Part shown: positions 24,675 through 38,300 of the stretch, in pieces
Layout: every line of letters starts with the position of its first letter
How positions within the stretch are numbered: the first letter of the stretch is position 1
NCBI RefSeq assembly: GCF_932526225.1
Contig: NC_064034.1
Location: forward strand, 17,374,887-17,434,886
DNA from: Nematostella vectensis
Lineage: Eukaryota > Cnidaria > Anthozoa > Actiniaria > Edwardsiidae
Direction of reading: 5' to 3'
Length of the DNA: 60,000 nucleotides
Program-made: the position numbers and the translations under genes
The notes under the pieces: generated by a model
The model's input: only the letters and a program-made list of their open reading frames with translations
The model's database searches: none
What the model was told of the DNA's origin: nothing

Positions 24675-25605
24675 CCTGGGGCCGGTTCCTGAAAAGCCGA
24701 TTAGCGCTAACCCAGGGTTAAATTAACCCTAACCCACGATTAAATTTTTACCCCCAGATTAGTTCCGTTCCCAAAACGCTGGTAAGCGCTAAATCTGGGT
24801 CAGTTTGGAGGTAAAATCTAACCCTGCTCGCGAGGTGGGTTAACTCGCTAACCCACCGTTTGGTTGGGGTAACACAGGCCCCCCAAACTTTGTAGTAAAT
24901 TGAAGTTGCCGACAAAAAAAGAAGTCACAAATGTAGGGATCAAATGAACTAACATTTCGCTTTGTTATGGGACCTTCGTTGCGATGCTGACTCGAAAATT
25001 GTGCTGGGACAGACAGAAAGTTACATGAAATTTATATTTGAAATAAATCTGTCTCGCTAGTGTTACGCACCAACTCGAATCCTACAAATGACACTTTTTG
25101 CATTGGAATGGAGGTAATTACAGTTGATGTAGAGTTGTTTTGGGGCTTCCCTGCGAAAATAACACCACCAAAGGTAAATTTGAGTTGCTCTCTGTTGATC
25201 TACTGGGTATCCTCACAGGGAGCTCACCTCTACGGTTTTGAATAAAGTTAGAGTTGTTTTTTAGCTTTGCGTTGTTGTTGATTTAGTGCGTGTGTATCTC
25301 TTGTCTACTTTTTCGGCGCCCGGCGCTTTCTGGCGCTCTCTCATTGGTTAGCGTTAGCGGTCTAACGGCCGTCTCGACTGCGAAATGGCTTTCGTGTCAC
25401 GGCATACCTGGTAAAAAGAGACAACAACAAAAAACAACTCTGACTTTATTCAAACCGTAGAGGTGAGCTCCCTGTGGTATCCTGTGTGAATTTTACTCTT
25501 CAAACCAGGGGATTACTTGGCTTTCGGGAACGGTGAGTTATCCTTAGGTTATGCGCTTATCGAGGATTAATTAAGTTAGTCGGCCTTTCAGGAACCGGCC
25601 CCAGG
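24675..25605. mobile_element. Inverted-repeat element with TCCTGGGGCCGGTTCCTGAA ends
   Basis: The left end at 24675 is matched in reverse complement by TTTCAGGAACCGGCCCCAGG ending at 25605. Just inside the left end are GTTAACCC-like and TTAGCGCTAACC blocks. There is no coding capacity. It contains a nested younger element at 25214-25475. Confidence 0.75.
25214..25475. mobile_element. Nested MITE with 8-bp target duplication (hAT-like)
   Basis: TIRs begin ACAGGGAGCTCACCTCTACG and continue into GTTTTGAATAAAGTTAGAG on the left; the right end is the complement. It is flanked by GGTATCCT at 25206-25213 and 25476-25483. An 8-bp duplication is the hAT hallmark; the superfamily call is inference. 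Confidence 0.8.
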
Positions 25606-26292
25606 AGAATCCGACCCCAAAATAAAGTGTGCTGGTGATACGGCGAGGGGGGCTGTTTCTAGAGGAATTTGTCATAAGTAGTGAGAAGAAGTGTTCAGGC
25701 AATAATTAAGCTGGCTCAAGTTTTTGTGCTTAGGGAACCTAAGGAACCGTTAGGAGCAGAATTATGATGCAGAGGAGCTTTATCCAAGGAGGGGTATGCC
25801 TGGTGTTACGTAACTCCTGCAAATTACCCCTTCTCCATTAGACCATAAAGCAGTGTTGGCTATTGTCTTTGTTAGATGTTGTTGTTGTTTTGCACTTACT
25901 ATTTTCTTTAACTTACTTACTCAATTGTTTTTTTTCTATAAAGTTAAAGATGGAATGAAGAATAATTTTTTTTCGAAGGACCGCTTAATATTGCCGTTTC
26001 CGAAAGAATTGTCGAACGAGCCCTAAAACCAACAAAGCCGAACGGGGATGGATATTTGCAAGTCTAATACTTAACATATAAAGTACCCAGACCGGTTTAC
26101 AACTCTTGTTTACAAAACCACCAAGGTCGCATAAACAATTTTGCTATTTGCGCCTTCTTCTCGAACAGCCAGGGGGTATCAGCTAGCAAGACAGCTTTGA
26201 TCACAGCACTCGAAAGTGGTTAATAAACAGCTAAATCAGACAAAGGTCAAGTTCCGTGTCTCCTGACTCTATCGCAGAGGCCGAGTCAACAA
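25606..26292 (+). promoter_or_regulatory. Upstream region of the aldehyde oxidase gene
   Basis: About 690 bp with no further repeat I can define; it must hold the promoter and 5' UTR of the oxidase gene. No TATA box or transcription start can be assigned with confidence. Confidence 0.35.
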
Positions 26293-29200
26293 ATGGACGT
26301 TCAAGCAAAGTGAGTGGATTTGTTGTTGTACCTTTTGCAGTGTCGTAAGACTTGATTGGAAAGAATACTTAAGAATTAATGAACGTTTTGTCTTCTGCTT
26401 TTTACATCAAAGAATTTCATAAGAATTTAAAATATGTCAATTTGTTTTTTACGCGAATCTGACCCTGTTAGCATGTTAGTTTATTCACTTTATTGAAGTT
26501 TTTTTTAGTGAATCGCCGTCCTTTTTACCATTAAACTGGGTATTCTTTGGTGTTACGGAGAGCTTTGTTTTCGGTGCTCAAGGCTGTTGTACTCTTTTAC
26601 ATTGTCTTGTTCTAAGGTCTTTGTTTTTGGCTTTTGTTCCATTGTGTTTTGGTGCTGGTGCTCCGTAACACCAAGAAACTAAACTCTGATTATATAACCA
26701 AATGCACTGCGTTTTTGATTTTTTTTTTTACTTGCCAGGGTACTTCATGAAATGTATATGGTGTTACAACATAATCCCTTTTCTTCAGTATTAACTTAAA
26801 TTAAAATAGATTGTTGATGGAGTACACTTGAACTTGGAGCAGAGAATATGTTTCACATTTGCTTTTAGTGCAAATCATTGAAGCACCACTTCCATCTTTT
26901 AAATACAACCAAAGCACAAGGCTCATAAGCCAGGCTTTGGAGCAGGAGTGTTCGACTACCCTTGCTACCAACCATGCCAAGGAAATGACCATTAGACACT
27001 TACCTTTATATTTATAAGTCGGGAACGTCAAAAAATGTGATTATTACTTTTGTCGTTTTAGTGGCCTACTTCTCAATGGGAAGAACAAGAAAGTCTTAGA
27101 GGAAAACTTCAATAACGTTGGAAAATGTTCAATATTTAAAGGCAACTCTCCACCCCAAGCAGAGCTTAAGGATCTGACCTTTACTGTGAATGGGGCACAG
27201 TATACAGTGCACAACCCTGATGCACACACAAGCCTAAATGAATGGATCCGCAATCAGCCAGGGCTTAAAGGTAATGGTAGTTACCATACCTTCAGGTGTA
27301 TCTACAGGGGCGGATACAGGGGGGGTGGGTTGGGTGGATATCCACCCCTCCCCTTTTTGAGTAAAAAAATTGAAAAGTCACTTTGTTTGAAGATAATAAA
27401 TGCCTGAGGGAAGAGGGTTACTGTCCATGTGCCTTCGCCTGCTTGACTTTGCTGACGCGACAAATTCAATTCAGTGTGAAGTATGTAAGATCTATGTAGT
27501 GACCTACCAAGAACCACTGGATCAGTTATAAGCCGTCTATCCTGCCATTATCCACCTCCTATTTTGAAATCCAGGATCCACCCCTGATCTTCATACCTCT
27601 AGACTATTGCAGCATTGTATACATAAACTAAGATTTTAACTATGAGCCTGCATCGATTCAAAAGGACTGGTTTCCCAAAAAATCATGCATTTTCAAGACG
27701 CTCCCATATAATCATTATTAGAGCGATTGGGTATAAATTCAGGTTAACCGAAGGTCGAAGCTCGGAAAAAAAGCGACTATATTAGACATATTTTAGAGGG
27801 GTCTCACATTTTGTTTTTCTTCTATTATTGCTTTTTTCCGAACTTTGACCTTCGATTGACCTAATTTATTCACCAATCAGTTTGGATCTAATAGTGCTGC
27901 AATAAACTCCAAATCTAGGACGTCTCTGTCATAGTAATTTAAATGTATTAGATAAATCACTCTAATAGTGCTGAAGCAGGCCTCAAAATATTGGGGGCAC
28001 AATACAGAAACATTGAGAAAATATTTGGGGGCACAGCCACGCCCCTACTGGTCTGGGGGAAAGTGCCCCCAGTGCCACACCCCCTGCTTCAGCCCTGTTA
28101 AACACTCTTTACTGTAAGATGACCCATGCAGATATATGTTATCTGATCCCCCATGGGGTTATGGGTCGATTCTCTCTGCACCCGTCCCTATTTGTGCACC
28201 TACTTACTTCTGCTATAGGATAGTTCCAGGATTCCTGAAACATGTTAGTGGACAGGGTGATTGGGTAATGTTATGATTTCTTGTGCATTTTCCAGGGACC
28301 AAGGTCATGTGTAAGGAAGCAGGTTGTGGAGTCTGTGTTGTGGCCGTCACAAAAAAGGATCCAACAACTGGGAAAGACGTCACTAAGGCTGTCAACTCGG
28401 TAAAAGATATATTTATAGAATGTCTCGCAATATCCTGAAGTTAAAATGCATTTCAAAGCAATACCTGGATAATTTTGCTCCTGTTTCAGTGCCTCTTTCC
28501 ATTGTACGCCGCTAATGAAAGTCATGTGACAACCACTGAGGGAATTGGAAAGTATGTAATGCCTTGAAATAGGGATCCATAAATTCATTACACCAAAATG
28601 ATTGGTTACATAGTTCCAGCTATTGTCTCTTACCCATTTTAATTTTAATCACAGTCGAAAGAAAGGATTCCATGTGATTCAGAAACGACTTGCTGAACAC
28701 AATGGAAGTCAGTGCGGATTCTGCTCTCCTGGCATGGTCATGAACATGTACAGGTATGTATGGTGTATTATTCACAAGTTGAAGGGGTCTGTATAGTGAA
28801 TTATACTTCACCTTAGCATGGTCAAGAACATGTACAGGTGTGTTCTGTAGTTTATTATTTACCATAGTTAAAGGGTCTTTATATAGTAAAGAGAGTGAAT
28901 TCAGGAAGTATGGAATGTCAAGCCAAATTGAATATCAAATGACTCCAGTATTAAATATTATTTCTGATTGATTTTTGTGCATTGTTGGGGGTCAAATTTT
29001 GATGTGTGTATGGGATACTTGTGTTTTCATTGAGTTTAGCTTTTTTCATTGAATTCCACACAAAAACAACTCACTCTGTTTTGGCCAATCAGAGGATGTA
29101 TAAAAAAATTAGCTATAGGATTCTAAAATATTTTTTCTCTTTTTTTTTAGTCTGTTGAAGGAAGACCCTAAGCCATCTAAAGAGAAGATTGAAGGCAGCT

Positions 29201-29385
29201 TTGACGGCAACATTTGCCGCTGCACAGGTTTTATCTGAAATTGCTTTTCATATCTGCTCTTTGTATGTCTTTTTAAATTCCAACTGATTCATTCTGATAT
29301 GCTGTTTGTACTGTCTTCAGGTTACCGCCCAATTCTTGACGCAATGAAGTCATTCGCTGCAGATGCCAGTCCAATAGACATTGAG
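26293..29385 (+). CDS. Oxidase exons 1-7: N-terminus and two 2Fe-2S domains
   Basis: Exons: 26293-26309, 27062-27270, 28296-28399, 28490-28551, 28655-28753, 29151-29227, 29321-29385. The plant-ferredoxin-like first cluster is in exons 3-4 ([10 protein letters not shown] then CLFPL). The second is in exons 5-6 ([14 protein letters not shown] then NICRCTGYRPIL). About 45 residues precede the usual start of the domain (LTFTVNG). Exon 1 (MDVQA plus two bases) was chosen because it is the nearest ATG with a good donor and the right phase; RNA data could move it. A partial duplicate of the exon 5 end lies 84 bp downstream. Confidence 0.85.
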
Positions 29386-32300
29386 GTACAAATCAGGCGC
29401 ATGGTGATTGGAGTGCCTTAGGGTGACTGATGCCTCTCCTATTTTAAGGAAAAATTCTATTGTAGAACAAAAATGTCACATATCAGGCCTGTGGCCTATC
29501 AACATGTACAATCTTGTAGTGCGGGCAGCCAGATCACCCTTAAATTTCGTTTCCAGGAGTTGAACAAGTGTACTGGCAACTGTAGCAACTGTCCATGCAC
29601 TGAGAACCCTGTCCCATACAACACCTCAGGTATCAAGTGGTATGCCCCTCACTCGCTTGCTCAGCTGTATGCCTTACTGGAGGAGCATAGCAACAACAAA
29701 GTTAAGATGGTGGGCGGAAACACTGGCAAAGGTGAGGATGAAATTGGATTAAAACGAATCCACCATGTACACGTAAGGTGCCAACCATATATCTTTTGAG
29801 AAGGGTTTCAAGCTTTTTGGAAAACGAAAATACAGCGCGACCAAGAAAACCGTGAACACTGGAAATATGTATGGAATGTTTGTCCTGACCAATCACTCAC
29901 AAGATATTCAAACAGTCAACTAGAAACATGTCTTAACATGTCTCAGTGTCTGAATTTTCGTGTCTGATTCGTCAGAAGACAATAAACATTCCACACATAT
30001 TTTAGGGGTTCACGGTTTTCCTGGTTGCGCTGTAATGGGTGCCATTCCGGTCTGAACAATGTCTCACAGAAAACCTCTTACCCTATCCCTAACCCAATAC
30101 ATGACAAAAAATTATCCTGCACCAGGCCCGTACCCAGGATTTTTCTTGGGGGGGGGGGGTGAAATCCGAAAATATGGACCTAATTTTTTTTTTGGGGGGG
30201 GGGGGAAGGGAGTTCCCTAAAAACAATTTAACCACCTCCGAAAGAACAAAAAGGTTTTTTTATGCCTTTTCAGTATTTCCATGTGACATTTATTGTCGGA
30301 TTTGGCTACATACCAGAGTGATCTAGCTTATGATTTATAGTTTATGTATACAAAAAGCACGTCTATTGTGAACAAAAAGTGGACTTTCGTTGTGGGGGGT
30401 GCCCCTGCTCCCCCCTGGGTACGGGCCTGTGCATGAAAGTTTAAAAGTAACCATTTCCTCATTAGTAAAATGTTCTACCATGAAACACGGTATTTTTCCA
30501 TACAAACAGTGTCAACATATAAACTTGTCGAGTTTAAGCAAAGTGTCGCAGCCCTCATTATAGTAAGCAAAGACAAAGAAATAACCTGTGACTCCTGAAA
30601 CATTGCTGTGCTCAAGAATGCTGGAGTTAATCCTGTTTTTCAAACTAAATTGTTACTGGCCACCAGAGGCCTACATTGCTAACACTGTTTTCATAGTATG
30701 AGGTTTAACGCATCACGAAGATTTTGTTATGGCCAAAATAAGAAAATAATTTTGTCGTTGGTGATAACTGCCTCCACAAATGTGAAAATTTCAGGTCGCA
30801 AAACTTTCATGCTTTTAAAAAAATGAGACAACGGTTAACTTGGGCCATCTTCAACGCCTCTGATGTAGACATTATTGCACTCATGATTATTCTTCATATC
30901 CTAACATTTTTCTTGCATCATTACCAGGCATTTACAAGAAGGATGGACCATTTGATGTTTTCATTGATGTGAATAACGTGCTTGAACTACACCGTACAAC
31001 GGTATGTACGCCCCCCCCTTTCCTTTTTTTATTTTTGCACATCGAATTTTGCTGGGGCTTTTTCTTTTGTTCATGTATTGTAAGCATTTCTTTTGACAGA
31101 GTGAACATGGGCTACCATGGCCAAGAAACGTCAAAAAACTTGTACAAATGCCCTTATGCCATTTAAGCCACATAATCATAGCTGTATGCTTGAATTTGTC
31201 ACCAGTTTACTTCCGGTCGATTATGTAACAGTCTCCGATTTTTTTAAAAAATTTAGAGCAGTGTGTCTATTGAAAGTTTATTTGAGGGTGTGATTGATAA
31301 TTTAGAGCGGATGGCCTGTTAAATAGCGCGGATTCTAATAGATTCTTTTGTCTCTTGTCGGTTGAAGTTTCCGTCGGACCTCCGGAAGTAAACCGGTGAC
31401 AATGCGGCTTTAAATTGCCAGTGATACGTGCAAATGAATGATTTTTTTTCTCAGTTTAATTGGCTGTCAGGATGTCAAAATGGTGGCAATGGCCTTTATT
31501 TTCATGTTTGCTTTTTCAGGAAGTAGATGGTTACTTTGTTGTCGGTGGAGGTGTCACTCTGGGTTCGCTAATTGAACTGTCTGAGGCAAACGTCAGTAAA
31601 TCCCCGGTCTTCCGGGCCATTGCAGAACACCTTAAAGTGGTATGTATGGAGAGAAAATATGTGTAGCTCTCGTGCAACCCCATGAAAAATACCATCTAGG
31701 AAGTTTGTTATATATTATTTTTGATTTAGAGTCCACTCTTACTGGTATAACCGCCATGGTACTAGGGTATAACCGCCATGGTACTAGGGTATAACCGCCA
31801 TGGTACTAGGGTATAACCGCCATGGTACTAGGGTATAACCGCCATGGTACTAGGGTATAACCGCCATGGTACTAGGGTATAACCGCCATGGTACTAGGGT
31901 ATAACCGCCATGGTACTAGGGTATAACCGCCATGGTACTAGGGTATAACCGCCATGGTACTAGGGTATAACCGCCATGGTACTAGGGTATAACCGCCATG
32001 GTACTAGGGTATAACCGCCATGGTACTAGGGTATAACCGCCATGGTACTAGGGTATAACCGCCATGGTACTAGGGTATAACCGCCATGGTACTAGGGTAT
32101 AACCGCCATGGTACTAGGGTATAACCGCCGTGGTACTAGGGTATAACCGCCGTGGTACTAGGGTATAACCGCCGTGGTACTAGGGTGTAACCGCCGTGGT
32201 ACTAGGGTGTAACCGCCGTGGTACTAGGGTGTAACCGCCGTGGTACTAGGGTGTAACCGCCGTGGTACTAGGGTGTAACCGCCGTGGTACTAGGGTGTAA

Positions 32301-35300
32301 CCGCCGTGGTACTAGGGTGTAACCGCCGTGGTACTAGGGTGTAACCGCCGTGGTACTAGGGTGTAACCGCCGTGGTACTAGGGTGTAACCGCCGTGGTAC
32401 TAGGGTGTAACCGCCGTGGTACTAGGGTGTAACCGCCGTGGTACTAGGGTGTAACCGCCGTCGTTTTGTATGCTGTCTTTGATAACCTTTTATTTTGGTT
32501 GCCCTTAGACATCCTCTCCCTACTTTTTCATCTAAACTCTGTTTAAACTAAACATTATTTGTTTATGTCTGCAGGTTGCTAACACACCTGTACGAAATGT
32601 GAGTGTATTTCCTTTTTTAGGTGCACATATAAGCTGCCTGTATTTACTTGAACTAAGTTAGCTTTTTTACTACTACTAGTAATTGATATTGGGGGGATTG
32701 GTTTCTAAAAGAATAATTTTAGTTTTCAGTTCTCATTTTTCTTACAATTCCGTTTATATGTATATTTATGTTTTGATATTTTCACCACTAAACTAATACA
32801 CCCCCAATTTTAATTACTAGTTCTAAACCTTTTTTGCTAACTTTGCTATTATATGTCCTCAGGTTGGTTCCATTGCGGGCAATATGATGCTGGCTCACGA
32901 TCACTCTGACTTTCCGTCCGATATCATGACTATCATGGAAGGCATCGGAGCGTCGGTTATCGTCGGTAAGTCTTCGACTCCTGTCGGTTATCGTGGGTGA
33001 GTCTTCGACTCCTGTCGGTTGTCATCGGTAGGTCTTCAACTACTGTTGGTTATCGTCGGTAAGTCTTCTACCACTGTCGGTTATTGTCAGTAAGTCTTCG
33101 ATTCCTGTCGGTTATTGTCATCATCACATTTAGAGGGTTTTGATTTGTTGATGTTGGATCGGGTACTGGTAGCATAGTGTAGTTACTGAGGTACAGTCCA
33201 TTTCAGCACACATATCTTTTCATCTTTGACTGGTATCAGTACGGTAGGGTCAGTGCACTGTCGGTTCGTATCGCTGTGCTATCAGTTCGCATTCGCTGCG
33301 CAATCAATTGGTATTCGCTGCTTCATCGGTTCGTATTCGCTACGCCGTGAAACGCAGTGAATTTGCGTATTCTGCCATGTCATTTCGTATATGGTTCGTA
33401 TTCTCTTTGCAATCGATTTGTATTCGTTGCGCAATGGGTTTGTATCGCTGCGCTATCGGTTTGTATCGCTGCGCAATCGGTTTGTATCGCTGCGCTATCG
33501 GTTTGTATCGCTGCGCTATCGTGATGATGCTCTCAGTTGATGGTGGTGTGCCATCGCCATCTTTCCATGTCGTTGCTTCATCGGTGTGTGTCAAGCTGTC
33601 GTCGGCTTGGTTCATCTCGATTATGGGGCCGTTCTCGATATTCAAACAAAATCCGGCAATAAAAGTGAAGAAAAATATTTAATCTTAATTGTATATATCC
33701 TTATAATTACTTTTTGCTGTTTTTATGGCAGGGCACAAATCTAACCTTGTGCAGAAAACACTGCAGGAATTCATCAACTTTGACATGAAAGGAAAGGTAT
33801 GTAGAATTGTTTATAATTGTGCGATAGATGTTTTTTGTCGCCCCTTTATTTTCTAAGTTAGCTTCCTCCACCAGGTCCTGCTGGCCCTTGCCATCCCTAT
33901 GCTACCGTCTGAATTTGTTGTGCGTACGTACAAGATAACGCCTCGTTCCCAGGTAAGACAGAAGTTTACACTAGTACCACCTACATCTTACTTCCATTTC
34001 CAAATTCTGCGAAGAAAAAATCCGTCATTTTACTGACATTTTCAATATTTTGCGAACTCTCGTTAACAATTCCAACTGCTAAACTAAACTGCTAAACTGC
34101 TAAACTATGATCCATGATTCTGAATGACGGAATTGCATTTGGTGCTTCTTGATTGGTCCAGTGGCTTTAGGAAGAGGTGGCGTGATTGGTAACCATTTCA
34201 GTGCTGGCCAATAAAAACGCTTCAAGGATTTTGAATGACGAAAGGCATAAGGCGATTCAGCAGTTGGAAATCGTCAGAAAGACCTTGCAGCATGTTGATA
34301 AGTACAGATATGTAGCTGCTGAAGCTGCCCGGTAGATAACATTTTTAAGCTCGGTTCATACGTTGTGCCTCGTTGTGTCGTCCCGAATCTACCTTATTAC
34401 ACTTAATTTTCGCGACGTCAAAATTTCGCGATTTTGATATGGTGATATTTAGCGACACTTTATTTTCGCGATATTCCTATTTTTTTGTAAAAACCAGATC
34501 ACTTTATTTTCGCGATTTTGGGATAATAAAATCAAACAAAACAAGTGGAATTAAAATGTGTTATAATCATCAAAACTGACACAATTTGTAACAAAAAGAT
34601 GCGTTGGCTAAATTTATTTTCAAAAAAATCCATAAATCTATAAAAGTCCAACTCAACCCCTTACCGTACTATATGTACATAAGATTTCTAAATATACAAT
34701 ATGTTTCCATAAAGCTTATTAAACGACCAATATTCCCCCAAATGTTTCTTGTGTACTAACTTAATTTTCGCGCATCCTGATTTTCGCGACACTTAATCTT
34801 CGCGTCATTTATTTGCGAATCTTTTAAAATCCTGAAATTAAAGTGACGCGAAATTTAAGTGTAATAAGGTAACTGTTTGGATTCGGCACATGAATAGTTT
34901 GACACCAATTCAAACGTCGTGCTTCTGATTGAGCGCGACTCAGAATCAACGTTGAACCTGATGTATTTGTGTTGATACAAATAGGCAGTTAGATTTGGCA
35001 AGGCAGGAGCGTGACGTATGAATAACTTACTACTAATGTCCTACACATAGAAAGGATATGCATAAAACGATGGAACAATTCTTGGTTCCACAATTTTTCA
35101 TACGGTCCAAAACGAGGAAAACGAGATAAATAAGATATTTATTGAACAGCGATACATTCGTCATCTAATGTTGCGTTTTCTCTGGCCGTGCGTAGCTTTA
35201 TAATAAATGCATGGATTACTAGGTGGGTTATTTTATTTGCTTGTCGTCCCACTTTTCCTTCTACAGAACGCGCATGCGTACGTGAATGGCAGTATGTCGA

Positions 35301-38300
35301 TGGCGGTTGACCACAGTACAATGACTGTCAGCACTAAGCCGAGGATTGTCTTCGGGGGGATCCGACACAACTTTGTAAGTCTTTTGTGAAGCTGAGGGAA
35401 TATGATAATGCCAACTTACTTACGAAAAATTCCTTTGTTACGACACAGCTTTGTAAATCTTTATTGAAGCTGAGAAAATATAATGATAATGCCTACTTAT
35501 GATTAAAAATTCCTTTGTTACCAGCTCCATGCCACCAAGACTGAGGAGTTTTTGCAGAACAAGGTGTTGACAGATGCTGAAACCCTTAAAGGTTCGCTTT
35601 GGCCCTCTTTTTACTGATGTTAAATCTCACTTGCGCCGACTGACAGCACTTCACACATCCCCACCAACATCAAGGGGCTGAACTCGTGCGACTTTGTTGA
35701 AAAGCAGTCTTTCCCATTAAAAGAAACTGCGAAAAAAGCTCTCCACAAATTGGATTTTGAATGTTTTTGGCGTCGACTGCACATAGGTGCAACAGAGAGT
35801 TTGTGTGACTTGCAATGAGGTCTGCGCAAACGTAGTGCGTAGGTGATGACGCAGTGTTATTAAGCTGTTGTATTGTTTTCAGTCGCCTTGGAGATTCTGG
35901 ATAGTGAGATTGTCCCTGACCCAGAATTCATTGCACACAATGGCAGCACCGTCGAGTACCACAAGAACCTCACTCAGTCCCTGTTCTACAAGGTGGGCTC
36001 CCAGCAATTAGCCTGATTGTATTAGTTTAGCTTTATAAGACCTTTATTTGAAACAGCGAAGAGTTCATTAATATGATAAAAAAAATAAAGGTGGAACAAG
36101 GATAGAGCTTGTGGTACACCATATTTGTAAAAGGTATTATTGTTTAGAATTCTTTGCTGTGTGTAATTGCTGGTGCAGCAAAGCTGTTTATTTTTGCCAG
36201 CAACGCTGTTGTCTCAACTTAAGCATATAACATTGGATCAGCATTTGGTGAGACACTGTTTCTTCAGCAGGGCTTAGCAATGTAATACTACGTATTTGCA
36301 CTTGGCTTTACAGTTTGGTACCCCACCATGCCTACAGCCCACCCTACACACAACCTCATTACAGATCAAGTTTCATTCTTTTGAAAATCTAACATCGAAT
36401 ATCTACATTCAATATGTGGTCTAGTTCTACGTAGCAGCGCTTGGTGACCATGCCTCAGAGCGCATACGATCTGCCGCAGATAAGATTCTTCACCAGCGCC
36501 CAGTCTCTAGCGGCCAACAGAGCTACGAGACAAAAGAAGATATGTACCCTGTGTCGAAACCCATGCCGAAAATCGCTGCCACTTTGCAGGTTAGTCAAAG
36601 AATCTTGATAAACAATTTTTAATTGGAAGTTTAGTTACTGTAAGCTGAATTGGGTTATTGCACTATCTGCATGACATAGTTTTGTTGTGGAGAGGTATAT
36701 GGGAGTCTGTGTTATCTTTAAAGAATGTCGATCAACCGCTCTTTTGTTATTGTTAACAATTGAAAATACACAGCAGGTCATTTCCATGAAAAGTTATATG
36801 ATGCACGATTGAAGTCTGATATTAAACTGGAAGTTTTTCAGTCACTTGCTCGAATAAGCCAATGGAAATTGATTCTTTGAGTCGGTATTGCGCGTGAGCA
36901 TAAAGTGGCGGCATGATTGGGCTTCGTTAATAGTTTGTTGTCATTGTTTGTTACAGGCGTCAGGGGAGGCTCAGTACACGAATGACATCCCTGTACAAGT
37001 AGGAGAGCTGTATGGTGCTATTGTCACTAGTACCGTGGTATGTGAGCTGCATGGTGCTATTGTCACTAGTACCGTGGTATGTGAGCTGTATGGTGCTTTT
37101 GTCACTAGTACCGTGGTATGTGAGCTGTATGGTGCTATTGTCACTAGTACCGTGGTATGTGAGCTGTGTGGTGCTTTTGTCACTAGTACCGTGGTATGTG
37201 AGCTGTGTGGTGCTTTTGTCACTAGTACCGTGGTATGTGAGCTGTATGGTGCTATTGTCACTAGTACCGTGGTATGTGAGCTGTATGGTGCTATTGTCAC
37301 TAGTACCGTGGTATGTGAGCTGTGTGGTGCTTTTGTCACTAGTACCGTGGTATGTGAGCTGTGTGGTGCTTTTGTCACTAGTACCGTGGTATGTGAGCTG
37401 TATGGTGCTATTGTCACTAGTACCGTGGTATGTGAGCTGTGTGGTGCTTTTGTCACTAGTACCGTGGTATGTGAGCTGTGTGGTGCTTTTGTCACTAGTA
37501 CCGTGGTATGTGAGCTGTATGGTGCTATTGTCACTAGTACCGTGGTATGTGAGCTGTATGGTGCTTTTGTCACTAGTACCGTGGTATGTGAGCTGTGTGG
37601 TGCTATTGTCACTAGTACCGTGGTATGTGAGCTGTGTGGTGCTTTTGTCACTAGTACCGTGGTATGTGAGCTGTATGGTGCTTTTGTCACTAGTACCGTG
37701 GTATGTGAGCTGTATGGTGCTATTGTCACTAGTACCGTGGTATGTGAGCTGTGTGGTGCTTTTGTCACTAGTACCGTGGTATGTGAGCTGTATGGTGCTT
37801 TTGTCACTAGTACCGTGGTATGTGAGCTGTATGGTGCTATTGTCACTAGTACCGTGGTATGTGAGCTGTGTGGTGCTTTTGTCACTAGTACCGTGGTATG
37901 TGAGCTGTATGGTGCTTTTGTCACTAGTACCGTGGTATGTGAGCTGTGTGGTGCTTTTGTCACTAGTACCGTGGTATGTGAGCTGTGTGGTGCTATTGTC
38001 ACTAGTACCGTGGTATGTGAGCTGTATGGTGCTTTTGTCACTAGTACCGTGGTATGTGAGCTGTATGGTGCTATTGTCACTAGTACCGTGGTATGTGAGC
38101 TGTATGGTGCTATTGTCACTAGTACCGTGGTATGTGAGCTGTATGGTGCTTTTGTCACTAGTACCGTGGCATGTGAGCTGTATGGTGCTATTGTCACTAG
38201 TACCGTGGTATGTGAGCTGTGTGGTGCTTTTGTCACTAGTACCGTGGTATGTGAGCTGTATGGTGCTATTGTCACTAGTACCGTGGTATGTGAGCTGTAT

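Noticed and set aside
31744-32461. Origin of the 22-bp array from the exon 10 donor
   Set aside because: The unit (GTATAACCGCCATGG) does not match the exon 10 end or its donor, and the array starts about 105 bp downstream.
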